NCBI GenBank assembly: GCA_963709185.1
Contig: CAVPVQ010000026.1
Location: 138,010 to 202,009 of the forward strand
DNA length: 64,000 nucleotides
Origin: Roseiarcus sp963709185
GTDB taxonomy: Bacteria > Pseudomonadota > Alphaproteobacteria > Rhizobiales > Beijerinckiaceae
Direction of reading: 5' to 3'
Positions 27,474 to 35,830 of the stretch are shown in pieces. Below the pieces are notes generated by a model. It was not told where the DNA came from. It saw nothing but the letters and a program-made list of their open reading frames with translations, and did not search any database. The position numbers were made by a program, and so were the translations under genes. The first letter of the stretch is position 1; each line of letters starts with the position of its first letter.

Positions 27474-28862
27474 ATGGGCGCGATCGATCGACCGGATTCG
27501 GCGGCTTTGGCGGCGCCGATCGCCGCGGTTTTGGCCGAGATCGATGGCGTCCCGGTGATCGCCGATCCCACCACCGTGCGTCGCCGCTCGCGCGATTTTT
27601 TCTGGTACAGCCCGATCCTCAGCGTGCAACTGTCGGGCAAATCTGCCGACATCATCGTGACGCCGCGCAACGAGGAGGACGTCATTCGCGTCGCGCGCGC
27701 CTGCGTGCGGCACGGCGTCCCGCTGACGCCGCGCGGCGCGGGAACTGGCAACTACGGCCAGGCGGTGCCGCTCCAGCGCGGCGTGCTGATCGATTTTTCC
27801 GCGATGGACAAGATTTTGTGGAGCAAGCCCGGCGCGCTGAGCGTCGAGCCCGGCGCCAGGATGCACGACATCGACGCGGCGCTGCGCCCTTCGGGCTGGG
27901 AGCTGCGCATGCATCCCTCGACCAAGCGCACGGCAACCATCGGCGGATTCGTCGCCGGCGGCTCGGGCGGCGTCGGCTCCATCACCTATGGCGGCCTGCG
28001 CGACCCCGGCAACATCCTCGCGGCGCGCATCGTCACGATGGAGCGCGAGCCGCGGATCATCGAACTACGCGGCGACGCCGCCCAGAAGATCAACCGCGCC
28101 TTCGGCACGACTGGCCTCATCACCGCGCTGGAAATGCCGCTGGCCCCCGCCTGGCCGTGGGTCGACATCATCGTCGCGTTCGACGATTTCTCGGCAGCCG
28201 TCGAGACCGGCTTGCGGATGGCGCGCGCCGACGGCGTCGTCAAGAAGCTGCTGAGCGCCATCACCTGGCCGATCCCACAGGACTTTCGCGAACTGCAAAC
28301 ATTCTGCCCGGACGGCAAGAGCCTCCTCATCGCGATGGTTGCGGAACCCTCGCTCGAGAGTTTTCGCTCGGTTCTGGCCGGCCGCGGCGCGGTCACCTAC
28401 GAAGCGCCCAGTCTTGAGGGCGCGGGCGAGACGCCGCTCTACGAATATTGCTGGAACCACACCACGCTGCATATGCTCAAGCGCGACCGCGGCGTCACCT
28501 ACCTGCAATGCCTGTTTCCGCACGATCGGCTTTTGCCGCTGGTCGCGCGCATGGCCGCCGCGTTCGGCGACGAGGTGCTTCATCATCTCGAATTCTCGCG
28601 CTACGCCGGCGACGTCACGGCGAGCGCCTTGCCGATCGTTCGCTACACCAGCCCTCAGCGCCTGAATGAAATCATCGCGGCCTACGAGGAAGCCGGCGTG
28701 ATGATCGCCAATCCGCATGTGTTCACGCTGGAGGACGGCAGCCGCTACCGGCGCGCCGACGCCGACCAGCTCGGCTTCAAGGCCGAGGTCGACCCGTTCG
28801 GCCTGCTCAATCCCGGCAAGATGCGCAGCTTCACGCCGATGAAGTGGGAGGCCGCTCCGTGA
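27474..28862 (+). CDS. FAD-linked oxidase (GlcD/FAD_binding_4 family)
   Basis: 462 residues. The PCMH-type FAD domain shows TPRGAGTGNYGQAVPL, VEPGARMHDID and TIGGFVAGGSGGVGS; the C-terminal FAD-oxidase part ends with DPFGLLNPGKM. It likely oxidises a 2-hydroxy acid or similar substrate. ATG 27474 is preferred because AAGGGA lies five bases upstream; another ATG at 27459 is in frame. Glycolate oxidase partners (GlcE, GlcF) are not present, so it works alone or with distant partners. Confidence 0.88.
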   Translation: MGAIDRPDSAALAAPIAAVLAEIDGVPVIADPTTVRRRSRDFFWYSPILSVQLSGKSADIIVTPRNEEDVIRVARACVRHGVPLTPRGAGTGNYGQAVPLQRGVLIDFSAMDKILWSKPGALSVEPGARMHDIDAALRPSGWELRMHPSTKRTATIGGFVAGGSGGVGSITYGGLRDPGNILAARIVTMEREPRIIELRGDAAQKINRAFGTTGLITALEMPLAPAWPWVDIIVAFDDFSAAVETGLRMARADGVVKKLLSAITWPIPQDFRELQTFCPDGKSLLIAMVAEPSLESFRSVLAGRGAVTYEAPSLEGAGETPLYEYCWNHTTLHMLKRDRGVTYLQCLFPHDRLLPLVARMAAAFGDEVLHHLEFSRYAGDVTASALPIVRYTSPQRLNEIIAAYEEAGVMIANPHVFTLEDGSRYRRADADQLGFKAEVDPFGLLNPGKMRSFTPMKWEAAP

Positions 28863-28911
28863 ACGGGATGACGATGAGGGCGCGACCGCTCGTAGATCGC
28901 CGAGGCGAACG

Positions 28912-29223
28912 ATGATCGCGGACGATTTCAGGCGGCTTGCTCTCGCCATGCCCGGCGCTGTCGAGAGCAATCACAACAGGCATCCCGACTTCCGCGTTGG
29001 CGGGAAGATCTTTGCGACGCTGGGCTATCCCGATTCGCGGTGGGCGTTGGTGAAGCTGAGGCCGGAACAGCAAAACACGGTGATTGCGGCGTCGCCCGAA
29101 ATCTTCTCGCCGGCAAGCGGCGCATGGGGAAGGCGCGGCAGCGCGCTTGTGCTTCTCGAACACGTCGACGAGCGAACGGCTCGGGGCGCGATCGAAATGG
29201 CCTGGACGAACATTCAGGGCTAA
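28912..29223 (+). CDS. MmcQ/YjbR family protein
   Basis: 103 residues of the small YjbR (CyaY-like fold) family: DFRRLALAMPGAVESNHNRHPDFRVGGKIFATL, split here over the characteristic AMPGAVE and GGKIFATL segments, then WALVKLRPEQQ. Members are often described as DNA-binding or phosphotyrosine-like fold proteins, but no firm function is known. Starts at ATG 28912, 49 bases after the oxidase stop, so it may belong to that transcript. Confidence 0.82.
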   Translation: MIADDFRRLALAMPGAVESNHNRHPDFRVGGKIFATLGYPDSRWALVKLRPEQQNTVIAASPEIFSPASGAWGRRGSALVLLEHVDERTARGAIEMAWTNIQG

Positions 29224-29369
29224 CCGGCGCATTCGAGACTGCCGGATCGCGCGCGACAGGATCGCTCGAAAAGCGCGACTTCTCTTCGTGCCGCGCCAGA
29301 AGGGCGATCCGGCTTTTCAAAACCAGGCGAGCCGCGCTACCCTGCGACGCCTAGCATCGGAGTCCGACC

Positions 29370-29798
29370 ATGTCAGAGAATAGCGCCACCCTCGAACGGC
29401 CGGCGGTTTGCACGGTGTTGAAAGCCGGGGCGCCCTTCGTCGGCAAGCAGGGCTTCTCCTATGCGCCGGCGGTTTCCGCGGAATCGGTCGGCGCTTCGGC
29501 CATTCACATGCAATTGCTCACCATTCCGCCGGGCGGCCGCGCCAGGGCGCACAAGCACGAAGCGCACGAGACCGCCATCTATGTGCTCAAGGGCGAAGGC
29601 GGAATGTACTATGGCGAGCGCCTCGAGCATCACCTCGTTTCGCGCGCCGGCGACTTTGTCTACATCCCGGCCAATGTGCCGCACCTGCCCTACAACATGA
29701 GCCAGACCGAGCCGTGCCTCGCGGTGATTTCGCGCACCGATCCGAACGAGCAGGAGAGCGTCGTGCTGTTGCCGGAGCTTGATGCGATTCACCCCTGA
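29370..29798 (+). CDS. Cupin-domain protein
   Basis: 142 residues with one cupin barrel. Motif 1 reads PGGRARAHKHEAHETAIYVLKGEG, with metal-ligand positions His, His, Glu, and motif 2 is GDFVYIPANVPHLPYN with the second-motif histidine. It binds a metal and could be a small dioxygenase, isomerase or sensor; the sequence does not say which. ATG 29370 is 146 bases after the YjbR gene, enough for its own promoter. Confidence 0.86.
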   Translation: MSENSATLERPAVCTVLKAGAPFVGKQGFSYAPAVSAESVGASAIHMQLLTIPPGGRARAHKHEAHETAIYVLKGEGGMYYGERLEHHLVSRAGDFVYIPANVPHLPYNMSQTEPCLAVISRTDPNEQESVVLLPELDAIHP

Positions 29799-29825
29799 AT
29801 CGTCCGCGGTCATCACCGCAGCGTT

Positions 29826-30023
29826 TTACGCGCGCCGGCGGTTGGCCCAGCCCAGCAACGCGACGCCCGCGATCGCCACGACGGCGCCGATGACCAGCCA
29901 GGGCGTTTGGCCGGTCATGAAGCTGCCGCCGATCACGTTGAGCCCCTGTAACGCCCATAGAGCGCCAAGCAGCACGAGGATCGCGCCCAGAATGTTCAAG
30001 CCGATTCTCATGACAAGACTCAC
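29826..30023 (-). CDS. Small two-helix membrane protein
   Basis: 65 residues from GTG 30023, or 61 from ATG 30011. Two membrane helices: LNILGAILVLLGALWALQGL and WLVIGAVVAIAGVALLGWA, joined by GGSFMTGQTP, with a basic end. Similar unnamed proteins are frequent in proteobacteria. The GTG start overlaps the pirin stop as GTGA, so it is coupled to pirin. No function is known. Confidence 0.75.
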   Translation of the reverse strand: MSLVMRIGLNILGAILVLLGALWALQGLNVIGGSFMTGQTPWLVIGAVVAIAGVALLGWANRRRA

Positions 30024-30929
30024 CCGTGCTTGATGAATGTGCCGTTGCGCAGTTCGGCGACCGCGCGGCGGATTTCGTCCTGGGTGTTCATCACGATCGG
30101 ACCGTGCCAGGCGACCGGCTCCTTGATCGGCCGGCCGGACACCAGCAGGAAACGGATGCCCTGGTCGCCGGCCTGCACGCTCACTTCGTCGCCGCTGTCG
30201 AACACCACCAGCGAGCGGTTGCCGACCTGGCTGCGCACCAGCAGCTCCTCGCCGTCGACCTCCTTCTCGTGCAGCACGCCGAACGGCTCAGAAGCGCCGG
30301 CGAAGGTTCCGGAGCCCTCGAAGATGTAGGCGAAGGCCTGGCGATAGGTCTCCACCGGCAGCGTCTTGCGCTTGTTCGGCGGCACGCTGACGTCGAGATA
30401 GCGCGGCTCGGCGGCGATGCCGTCGACCGGTCCGCGCTTGCCCCAGAAATCGCCGCAGACCACGCGCACCACCGTGCCGTCGTCGTCGATGACTTCAGGA
30501 ATCGCCTGGCCGGGGACGTCCTGATAGCGCGGCGCGGTCATCTTCAGCGACGAGGGCAGGTTCGCCCAGAGCTGGAAGCCGTGCATGCGGCCCTTCGCGT
30601 CGCCCTTGGGCATTTCCTGATGGAGAATGCCGCTGCCGGCGGTCATCCATTGCACGTCGCCGGCGCCGAGCGCGCCGCGATTGCCGAGGCTGTCGCCGTG
30701 ATCGACGGAGCCGGCCAGGACATAGGTGATCGTTTCGATGCCGCGATGCGGATGCCAGGGGAATCCGGCGAGATAGTCGCTCGGCTGGTCGCCGCGAAAA
30801 TCGTCCATCATCAGGAACGGATCGAATTCGGAGGGATCGCCGAAGCCGAAGGCGCGGCGCAATTTGACGCCGGCGCCCTTCGATGGTCGGCGTCGACTGC
30901 GAGATTCTCTTGACGGGGCGAATGGACAT
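30020..30929 (-). CDS. Pirin family protein, +1 frameshift
   Basis: About 302 residues after removing one extra base in the CCC at 30876-30878. The first 18 residues, MSIRPVKRISQSTPTIEG, lie in one frame and the rest, from about LRRAFGFGDPSEFDPFLMMDD, in another. The metal site has the usual PWHPHRGIETITY with two histidines, then HGDSLGNRGALGAGDVQWMTAGSG and the ILHQEMP histidine. Bacterial pirins act as quercetinases or modulators of metabolic enzymes. All core residues are intact, so the shift is more likely a read error than a dead gene. It is coupled downstream to the small membrane protein. Confidence 0.88.
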
Positions 30930-31082
30930 GGTGATGGATCCCTTTGGGGCTTTGCTGGCGCCTATCTGGTGTCGCCGCGTCCAAAGGTCCAGCCCGCTTC
31001 GCCTATCGGCTTGCGCTCGCCCGGCGATGCGAGGCGGCGTCCGCGGCGTCGTAAAATTGCTTCTTCTCTCCACGGGAAGCGT

Positions 31083-31100
31083 GCTATCAATGTTGATAGC
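31083..31100. promoter_or_regulatory. Perfect palindrome upstream of toxin-antitoxin operon (likely operator)
   Basis: GCTATCAA-TG-TTGATAGC is an 18-base perfect inverted repeat ending just before the GGGGAG ribosome site of the antitoxin gene. Ribbon-helix-helix antitoxins of the FitA/VapB type bind such repeats to repress their own operon. Position, symmetry and family all agree. I see only this one copy in the region. Confidence 0.72.
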
Positions 31101-31113
31101 GGGGAGCGGCCGC

Positions 31114-31344
31114 ATGGGTCAGGTTCTCATTCGTAATCTGCCCGACGACGTGATCGAGGCGCATCGGCGGCGGGCGAAGGCGCTCGGGCGTTCGCTGGAG
31201 CAGGAACTGCGCATATTGATTGAATCGGCGGCGCCTTACACGGCCGCCGAGAAGCTCGCCATTGCCGAGTGGGCGCAAAGCCTGACGCCGCCAGGCCCGC
31301 AGACAGACGCAGCCGTCCTGATACGCGAAGATCGCGATCGGTGA
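31114..31344 (+). CDS. FitA/VapB-like ribbon-helix-helix antitoxin
   Basis: 76 residues. The N-terminal VLIRNLPDDVIEAHRRRAKALGRSLEQ segment (shown here in part by VLIRNLPDD and GRSLEQELR) is the ribbon-helix-helix DNA-binding unit; the C-terminal part, about residues 40-76, should wrap the toxin. ATG 31114 has GGGGAG seven bases upstream. It overlaps the toxin gene by GTGA. It should neutralise the PIN toxin and bind the palindrome just upstream. Confidence 0.88.
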   Translation: MGQVLIRNLPDDVIEAHRRRAKALGRSLEQELRILIESAAPYTAAEKLAIAEWAQSLTPPGPQTDAAVLIREDRDR

Positions 31345-31772
31345 AAACCGTCGTCGTGGACGCCAGCGTCGCGGTATGCTGGTTCGTGCGCGAAGCGGGG
31401 TCGCCGGCGGCGAACCAGCTCGTCCGAAACGACGTCCATATGATCGCGCCATCGCTGATCTTGCCGGAGCTCGCCAACGCTGTTTGGAAGAAGTGGCGGC
31501 GCGGTCAAATGGACGCGACGCAAACCCAGATCGCGGTCCGCGAAATCCATCGCTTCGTTCCGGAGATTGTCGATATGGTCAAGCTTATCGAGCCGGCGGT
31601 GATATTGGCTCGCGAAACGGACCACTCCGTCTACGATTGCCTTTATGTCACGCTCGCCCGGCAGCGCGATCTGCAATTGGTCACCCTGGATCAAAAGCTC
31701 GTCGCGGCATTTGCGGGAGCGGGGGACGCCTCTCGCGTCGCCTTGATCGGCGACTGGCTTCAGGCCTCTTGA
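31341..31772 (+). CDS. VapC-like PIN-domain toxin
   Basis: 143 residues. The acidic PIN residues are in place: VVDASVAV (Asp), LPELANAVW (Glu), HSVYDCLYV (Asp) and LVTLDQKL (Asp). PIN toxins cleave RNA, often tRNA or rRNA, when freed from antitoxin. GTG 31341 overlaps the antitoxin stop by four bases, the usual layout of such pairs. The module sits at the border of an A+T-richer stretch, consistent with mobility. Confidence 0.9.
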   Translation: MKTVVVDASVAVCWFVREAGSPAANQLVRNDVHMIAPSLILPELANAVWKKWRRGQMDATQTQIAVREIHRFVPEIVDMVKLIEPAVILARETDHSVYDCLYVTLARQRDLQLVTLDQKLVAAFAGAGDASRVALIGDWLQAS

Positions 31773-32124
31773 CTTTTGCACTGCGCGAAACTCAAGGGTC
31801 CGCGACCTTTTGAGAGGTAGGAATCAGAGGTTGAGTGGACACAATATCACCATCCGGAACTGCGCCCGCCTTCGTCTCAGCAATAGCGAGATCAGAAGTG
31901 ACGAAGTCGCGCAACGCACTCGCCGTCTGTCCCGATTGCAACTTCGGCCGCAGGTCGATAGCGGTCGCCGGCGATCTCTCAAAAATCCCCGATCTTCTGG
32001 AAAAAGTCGCTTCATCAGAATTCTTGATTTCTGCACCATGCAATCCGTCCGCTGGGCGATATACGCGATGGTTTGCCGCCCATACGCTCGGCCTGCGACG
32101 TGCGCTGAAGAGGCCCTTGCTGGC
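31773..32124. other. 352-base A+T-richer region after the toxin gene
   Basis: No firmly supported gene. Base composition is visibly less GC-rich than flanks. One plus-strand frame with a GTG start (listed separately at low confidence) crosses most of it. No repeat or insertion-sequence end was recognised. Confidence 0.5.
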
Positions 32125-32182
32125 CTACCAAGGCAAGATGCTGTCAAGAAAGGCCATCACGACGCCTGATTTGAGCACGTAA
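31835..32182 (+). CDS. Possible small protein of unknown function
   Basis: A frame of 115 codons from GTG 31835. It includes a CPDC pair and a plausible helix (SKIPDLLEKVAS), and codon use is not obviously non-coding. Against it: no clear ribosome site, no family recognised, and a 58-base convergent overlap with the next gene. Reported only because the surrounding 350 bases otherwise have no explanation. Confidence 0.25.
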   Translation: MDTISPSGTAPAFVSAIARSEVTKSRNALAVCPDCNFGRRSIAVAGDLSKIPDLLEKVASSEFLISAPCNPSAGRYTRWFAAHTLGLRRALKRPLLAYQGKMLSRKAITTPDLST

Positions 32183-32904
32183 AAATCCTCCCGGCCGCCC
32201 CGGACGATTATTCCGGCGAAATAGGCGCGAGGGCCGCCCTCGGCGTACTGAATCGCGAATGCGGCTCCGCCACTCATCCCGTCCGGGCTGATTTTAAGCG
32301 GCTGTGTTGGCTTCACCCGCAATAGGGCATTGTCGCTCGGTTGCTCCTCATGAGGTAAGCACAGCACTTGGAGACGGCGAAAGCCCAAGCGATTGTTTTC
32401 ATAGAGATCGTAGTCCTGTACGGCCGAAGGAAACCCCACTAGGAGCATTGCCAGCGTAATGTCTGATCGGAAGTTTGCGGGTATCTCAGTCAGGGTGAAA
32501 AAGCGCGGCCTCAGCTCAGGAAAGGCTGCGACCGGTTCTGAGAAATTGAAGGCGACGACATCGTTTGCGTCACTCTCTGGGTTCGGGTGGTAGCCACGGC
32601 GGCCGCTTGACGTAATGATCCGGCTTCCGTCATCCGTCAGCATCGCCACCTGACGTTCATCGACGCCTTTCAGCTGGTGCTGCGTGATAAGCATAAGGTC
32701 ATGGCCGCGATAGCGGATAGCCGTCGCAGAGCCCGGCAGCGAGACTTTGAACGTCTCATTACCCTCGTTATTGATGACGAGACTCAGCGCGTGCCGTGCG
32801 AGCACGCTCTCGATAGAGCGGCCCGGAACGACCACGCCATTCAGACTGACGCCGAGCTTTGCGAAGCGATCAAGGACGCTCCCTGCCTCACCTTCTGGCA
32901 TCAC
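32125..32904 (-). CDS. Trypsin-like serine peptidase-fold protein
   Basis: 259 residues. A trypsin-type triad can be placed: His in LITQHQLKG, Asp in ANDVVAFNF and Ser in DGMSGGAAFA, the last being a canonical GxSGG nucleophile site. There is no export signal or membrane helix, so it would be cytoplasmic, unlike most trypsin-fold proteins of bacteria. Start is GTG 32904 or ATG 32901. It is less GC-rich than neighbours and lies next to a toxin-antitoxin pair and a Sel1-like protein, so it may be recently acquired. Substrate unknown; a role in defence or regulated proteolysis is possible but unsupported. Confidence 0.68.
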   Translation of the reverse strand: MMPEGEAGSVLDRFAKLGVSLNGVVVPGRSIESVLARHALSLVINNEGNETFKVSLPGSATAIRYRGHDLMLITQHQLKGVDERQVAMLTDDGSRIITSSGRRGYHPNPESDANDVVAFNFSEPVAAFPELRPRFFTLTEIPANFRSDITLAMLLVGFPSAVQDYDLYENNRLGFRRLQVLCLPHEEQPSDNALLRVKPTQPLKISPDGMSGGAAFAIQYAEGGPRAYFAGIIVRGGREDFYVLKSGVVMAFLDSILPW

Positions 32905-32919
32905 ATGTAGGCTCGCCCG

Positions 32920-33648
32920 CTAGCGGTTCGCTGTATCAGCCTTGAGATCGCAGTGGCCAGTCGTCGGCGAAGGTTCGGCAACGTTGTCATAGGCTTTGCC
33001 CATAACCGCCATGACTGTGTTGTCAAGGTCCAAATAATTGCCCGACTGCCTCTCAATCACGATGTAGTCTGTGATCGGGCCGTCGCTCGGTTTTTCGGGT
33101 CGGCTCACGTGCGTCGCAACAATGAACTGATCATTGTACAGGGTAATCTTATAGAAGCCGGTTCCGCGAGGCGCGAACATTCGGCCGTTGGCTAGCCGCC
33201 ACTCGATATTGACCATCTTCTCGCCCATGTTCACGCCGCAGCTCCAAGTTTCGGGGTCAAGATGGGTATTCGGCGTGTCAGCGCCCGGCGTCCATTGATG
33301 CGAAATATCGAGTGCTCGCGTGATCTCCCGAGCCGTCATCCTATGGGAAACTTCGTTTAGGTTGAACGCGCCGAAATTATCGCCGTCCTTTGCTGCGGCG
33401 TTGAACCACTCAAAAGCCGCAATCCAGTCCAGTTGCACGCCGTAGCCAAACTCATACATCAAGCCAACGGTGACCTGCGCCAGCCTGTCGCCGTCGATCG
33501 CCAAGGGGCGCAAGATACGCATAGCGGTCTTGTAGTCGTGCCTCTTGTATGCGGCGTTGCCGTCCTCAAGTGGTCCGGCGAGGACGGCGCTCGACAGCGC
33601 AAGCGCGGCGAGCAGGCTGGTGGACACATATTTGAAACCGGTCGTCAT
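32920..33648 (-). CDS. Secreted protein with Sel1-like repeats
   Basis: 242 residues. Signal peptide VSTSLLAALALSSAVLA with cut before GPLEDG. Residues 25-90 form Sel1-type tetratricopeptide repeats (GNAAYKRHDYKTAMRILRPLA, in part AYKRHDYKTAM; VGLMYEFGYGV; AFEWFNAAA). The C-terminal 130 residues match nothing I know. It should be periplasmic or surface-exposed and mediate protein contacts. ATG 33648 is chosen from the signal peptide. The gene ends 15 bases before the trypsin-like gene on the same strand, so the two probably form one unit. Confidence 0.78.
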   Translation of the reverse strand: MTTGFKYVSTSLLAALALSSAVLAGPLEDGNAAYKRHDYKTAMRILRPLAIDGDRLAQVTVGLMYEFGYGVQLDWIAAFEWFNAAAKDGDNFGAFNLNEVSHRMTAREITRALDISHQWTPGADTPNTHLDPETWSCGVNMGEKMVNIEWRLANGRMFAPRGTGFYKITLYNDQFIVATHVSRPEKPSDGPITDYIVIERQSGNYLDLDNTVMAVMGKAYDNVAEPSPTTGHCDLKADTANR

Positions 33649-33867
33649 GGGTGGCCCGATCGACAGAATGGCCCACGATATCACGAGACCACAGCCGTTG
33701 GCTCCGTTCACGACAGCCCGGCCCGAAGGTACGTACCCTCTCTCAAAAGTCTCTGAAAATCGGGCTAAGGGCGCTGCCACAGATTTCGTGAAATTTGACG
33801 ACCGCCCCCACCTCGACGCGCCGTTGAGCGGAGGCGTCGCGGCCTACGCCGTTCCGCTCCATCCACC

Positions 33868-34782
33868 TTATCGGCCGGCTTCGCCTGAGCCTTTCGGGAG
33901 CGGGACGGGTCTCCCGCCCACGAACTCCGTCGCCGCCGAGCCCGCCGCCGCTGCGCGGCCCAAACTCGCCTCCATCCCCTCCCCTCGCAATCTCGCGGCC
34001 AGAAACGCCGCGACGAAGGCGTCGCCAGCCCCGGTCGTGTCGATGGCGACGGCATGCGGCGCGGCGACGCGCCAGCGCTCGGCGCCTCGCCAAGCCTCGC
34101 ATCCCGCCGCGCCGCGCTTGATCACGACGAGCCGATAGTGGGCGCTCAGGCGCTGGCCCTGCATCTTCGGGTCGTCGGTCCCGGCAAGGACGGCGGCTTC
34201 TTCGCCGTTGGGGAACAGCGTCGCCGCGCCGCGCGTCCATGCGAGGAAATCGTCCGGGCCAACCTCGCGCAGGAATTCGGCCGACGCCGGGTCGACGCTG
34301 ACCGGGACCGCGCCGGCCCGCTCCATCGCGCGCCGCACGGCGCGGCGCGGCGACGGCGAGACGAAGGAATAGCCGGACAGATGAATGTGATCCGCGCGCG
34401 CCAGCAGATCGTCGGGAATGTCCGCCTCGCAAAGCGCTTCATTGGCGCCGCGGTCGGTCAGGAAGCTGCGCTCGCCCGAGGGATCGACGAGCGCGACGAG
34501 GCGGCCGGTCTCGCGCTCCCGGTCGGCGGCCAGCCATGGCTCGACGCCGCAGCGCCGAAACATCGCCATCTGCTCGGCGTGGTCGCTTTCGCCGACGCGG
34601 CCGATGAAATCCACGGCGACGCCGAAGTGGGCGAGCCAGACCGCTTGGTTGGCGGCCGATCCACCTGGCCGCGCGACGATCGCCGCGCGACGGTCAGAGC
34701 CGATCGCCAGCGGCCCCTCCGGACGCACCAGCCAATCGACCATCACGTCGCCGATCACCACCACTCGCGCGACGCGCGGCAC
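33868..34782 (-). CDS. psuK: PfkB-family kinase, probable pseudouridine kinase
   Basis: 304 residues of the ribokinase/PfkB fold: VVVIGDVMVDWLV at the start, ARPGGSAANQAVWLA for sugar binding, and the catalytic DTTGAGDAFVAAFLA with its aspartate. Placement directly after psuG, starting four bases past its stop, indicates the pseudouridine kinase that makes pseudouridine 5'-phosphate. GTG 34782 is chosen because the fold begins there; TTG 34806 overlapping psuG is the alternative. Without context it could be a general sugar kinase. Confidence 0.85.
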   Translation of the reverse strand: MPRVARVVVIGDVMVDWLVRPEGPLAIGSDRRAAIVARPGGSAANQAVWLAHFGVAVDFIGRVGESDHAEQMAMFRRCGVEPWLAADRERETGRLVALVDPSGERSFLTDRGANEALCEADIPDDLLARADHIHLSGYSFVSPSPRRAVRRAMERAGAVPVSVDPASAEFLREVGPDDFLAWTRGAATLFPNGEEAAVLAGTDDPKMQGQRLSAHYRLVVIKRGAAGCEAWRGAERWRVAAPHAVAIDTTGAGDAFVAAFLAARLRGEGMEASLGRAAAAGSAATEFVGGRPVPLPKGSGEAGR

Positions 34783-34786
34783 GGCC

Positions 34787-35704
34787 TCAGAGACGCGACA
34801 GTTCAACCGCCACCTGCGCGGCGACCACGGCGTTGTTCTTGACCAGCGCCATGTTGGCCTCGAGGCTGCGGCCGTCGGTCAGTTCGACGACGCGTCGCAG
34901 CAAGAACGGCGTCACCTCCTTCTGGCCGACGCCCTGCGCCTTGGCTTCGAGCACCGCCTCGCTGATCCGCGCCTCGATCGCGACGGCGTCGAGCGCATGC
35001 GAATCGGGGATCGGATTGGCGATAAGCAACCCGCCCGGCCCGATCTCCTGCTGCAATCGCACCATCCGCGCCAGATCGTGCGCGCCGTCGCAGCGATGGT
35101 CGAGTTTCACCCCGCTGGAGCGCGCATAGAACGCCGGAAACTCGTCGCAGCGATAGCCGATCACCGGCACGCCCTGCGATTCCAGAAACTCCAGCGTCTT
35201 GGCGATGTCGAGGATCGACTTCGCGCCGGCGCACACGACGGCGACCCGGGTGCGGGAAAGCTCGATCAGGTCGGCGGAAATGTCGAAGGTCTGCTCCGCG
35301 CCGCGATGGACGCCGCCGATGCCGCCAGTCGCGAAGATTTCGATGCCGGCCAGCGCCGCGACGAACATCGTCGCCGCCACCGTCGTTCCCGCAGCGCCGC
35401 CGCGCGCCGCCACGGCGCAAAGGTCGCGCCGCGAGGCCTTGACGACGCCGCCGGAGAGACGGGCGAGTTGCTCCAGCGTCGCGCGATCGAGCCCCGCCTT
35501 GAAGCGCCCGTCGATCACCGCGACGGTCGCCGGAACCGCCCCGTTGGCGCGCACCGCCTCCTCGAGCATCAGCGCGGTCTCGAGGTTTTGCGGAAACGGC
35601 ATGCCATGCGTGATGATGGTCGATTCCAGGGCGACGACCGGCTGCTTGCGGTCAAGCGCCGCAGCCGTTTCGGCCCCGATATCCAGCAATCGGCCTATCG
35701 TCAT
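34787..35704 (-). CDS. psuG: Pseudouridine-5'-phosphate glycosidase
   Basis: 305 residues, full length. Conserved segments: VVALESTIITHGMPFP with the catalytic glutamate, FATGGIGGVHRGAEQTFDISADL with metal-binding aspartate, VVCAGAKSILDI with the catalytic lysine, and GLLIANPIP. It splits pseudouridine 5'-phosphate to uracil and ribose 5-phosphate in the cytoplasm. ATG 35704 gives the family length. With the kinase downstream and a nucleobase transporter upstream it forms a salvage operon. Confidence 0.95.
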   Translation of the reverse strand: MTIGRLLDIGAETAAALDRKQPVVALESTIITHGMPFPQNLETALMLEEAVRANGAVPATVAVIDGRFKAGLDRATLEQLARLSGGVVKASRRDLCAVAARGGAAGTTVAATMFVAALAGIEIFATGGIGGVHRGAEQTFDISADLIELSRTRVAVVCAGAKSILDIAKTLEFLESQGVPVIGYRCDEFPAFYARSSGVKLDHRCDGAHDLARMVRLQQEIGPGGLLIANPIPDSHALDAVAIEARISEAVLEAKAQGVGQKEVTPFLLRRVVELTDGRSLEANMALVKNNAVVAAQVAVELSRL

Positions 35705-35830
35705 CGCCAGGGAATGCCTCGCCCGTCGCGCATGTGCGGCCCATAGCACACCGCGCCGCGCCTGTCGCGCGGCGCGCTGTCGATAGATGGGCGACCGGCG
35801 CCCTATTGATCGCGCGCCTTCGATCGAGCG

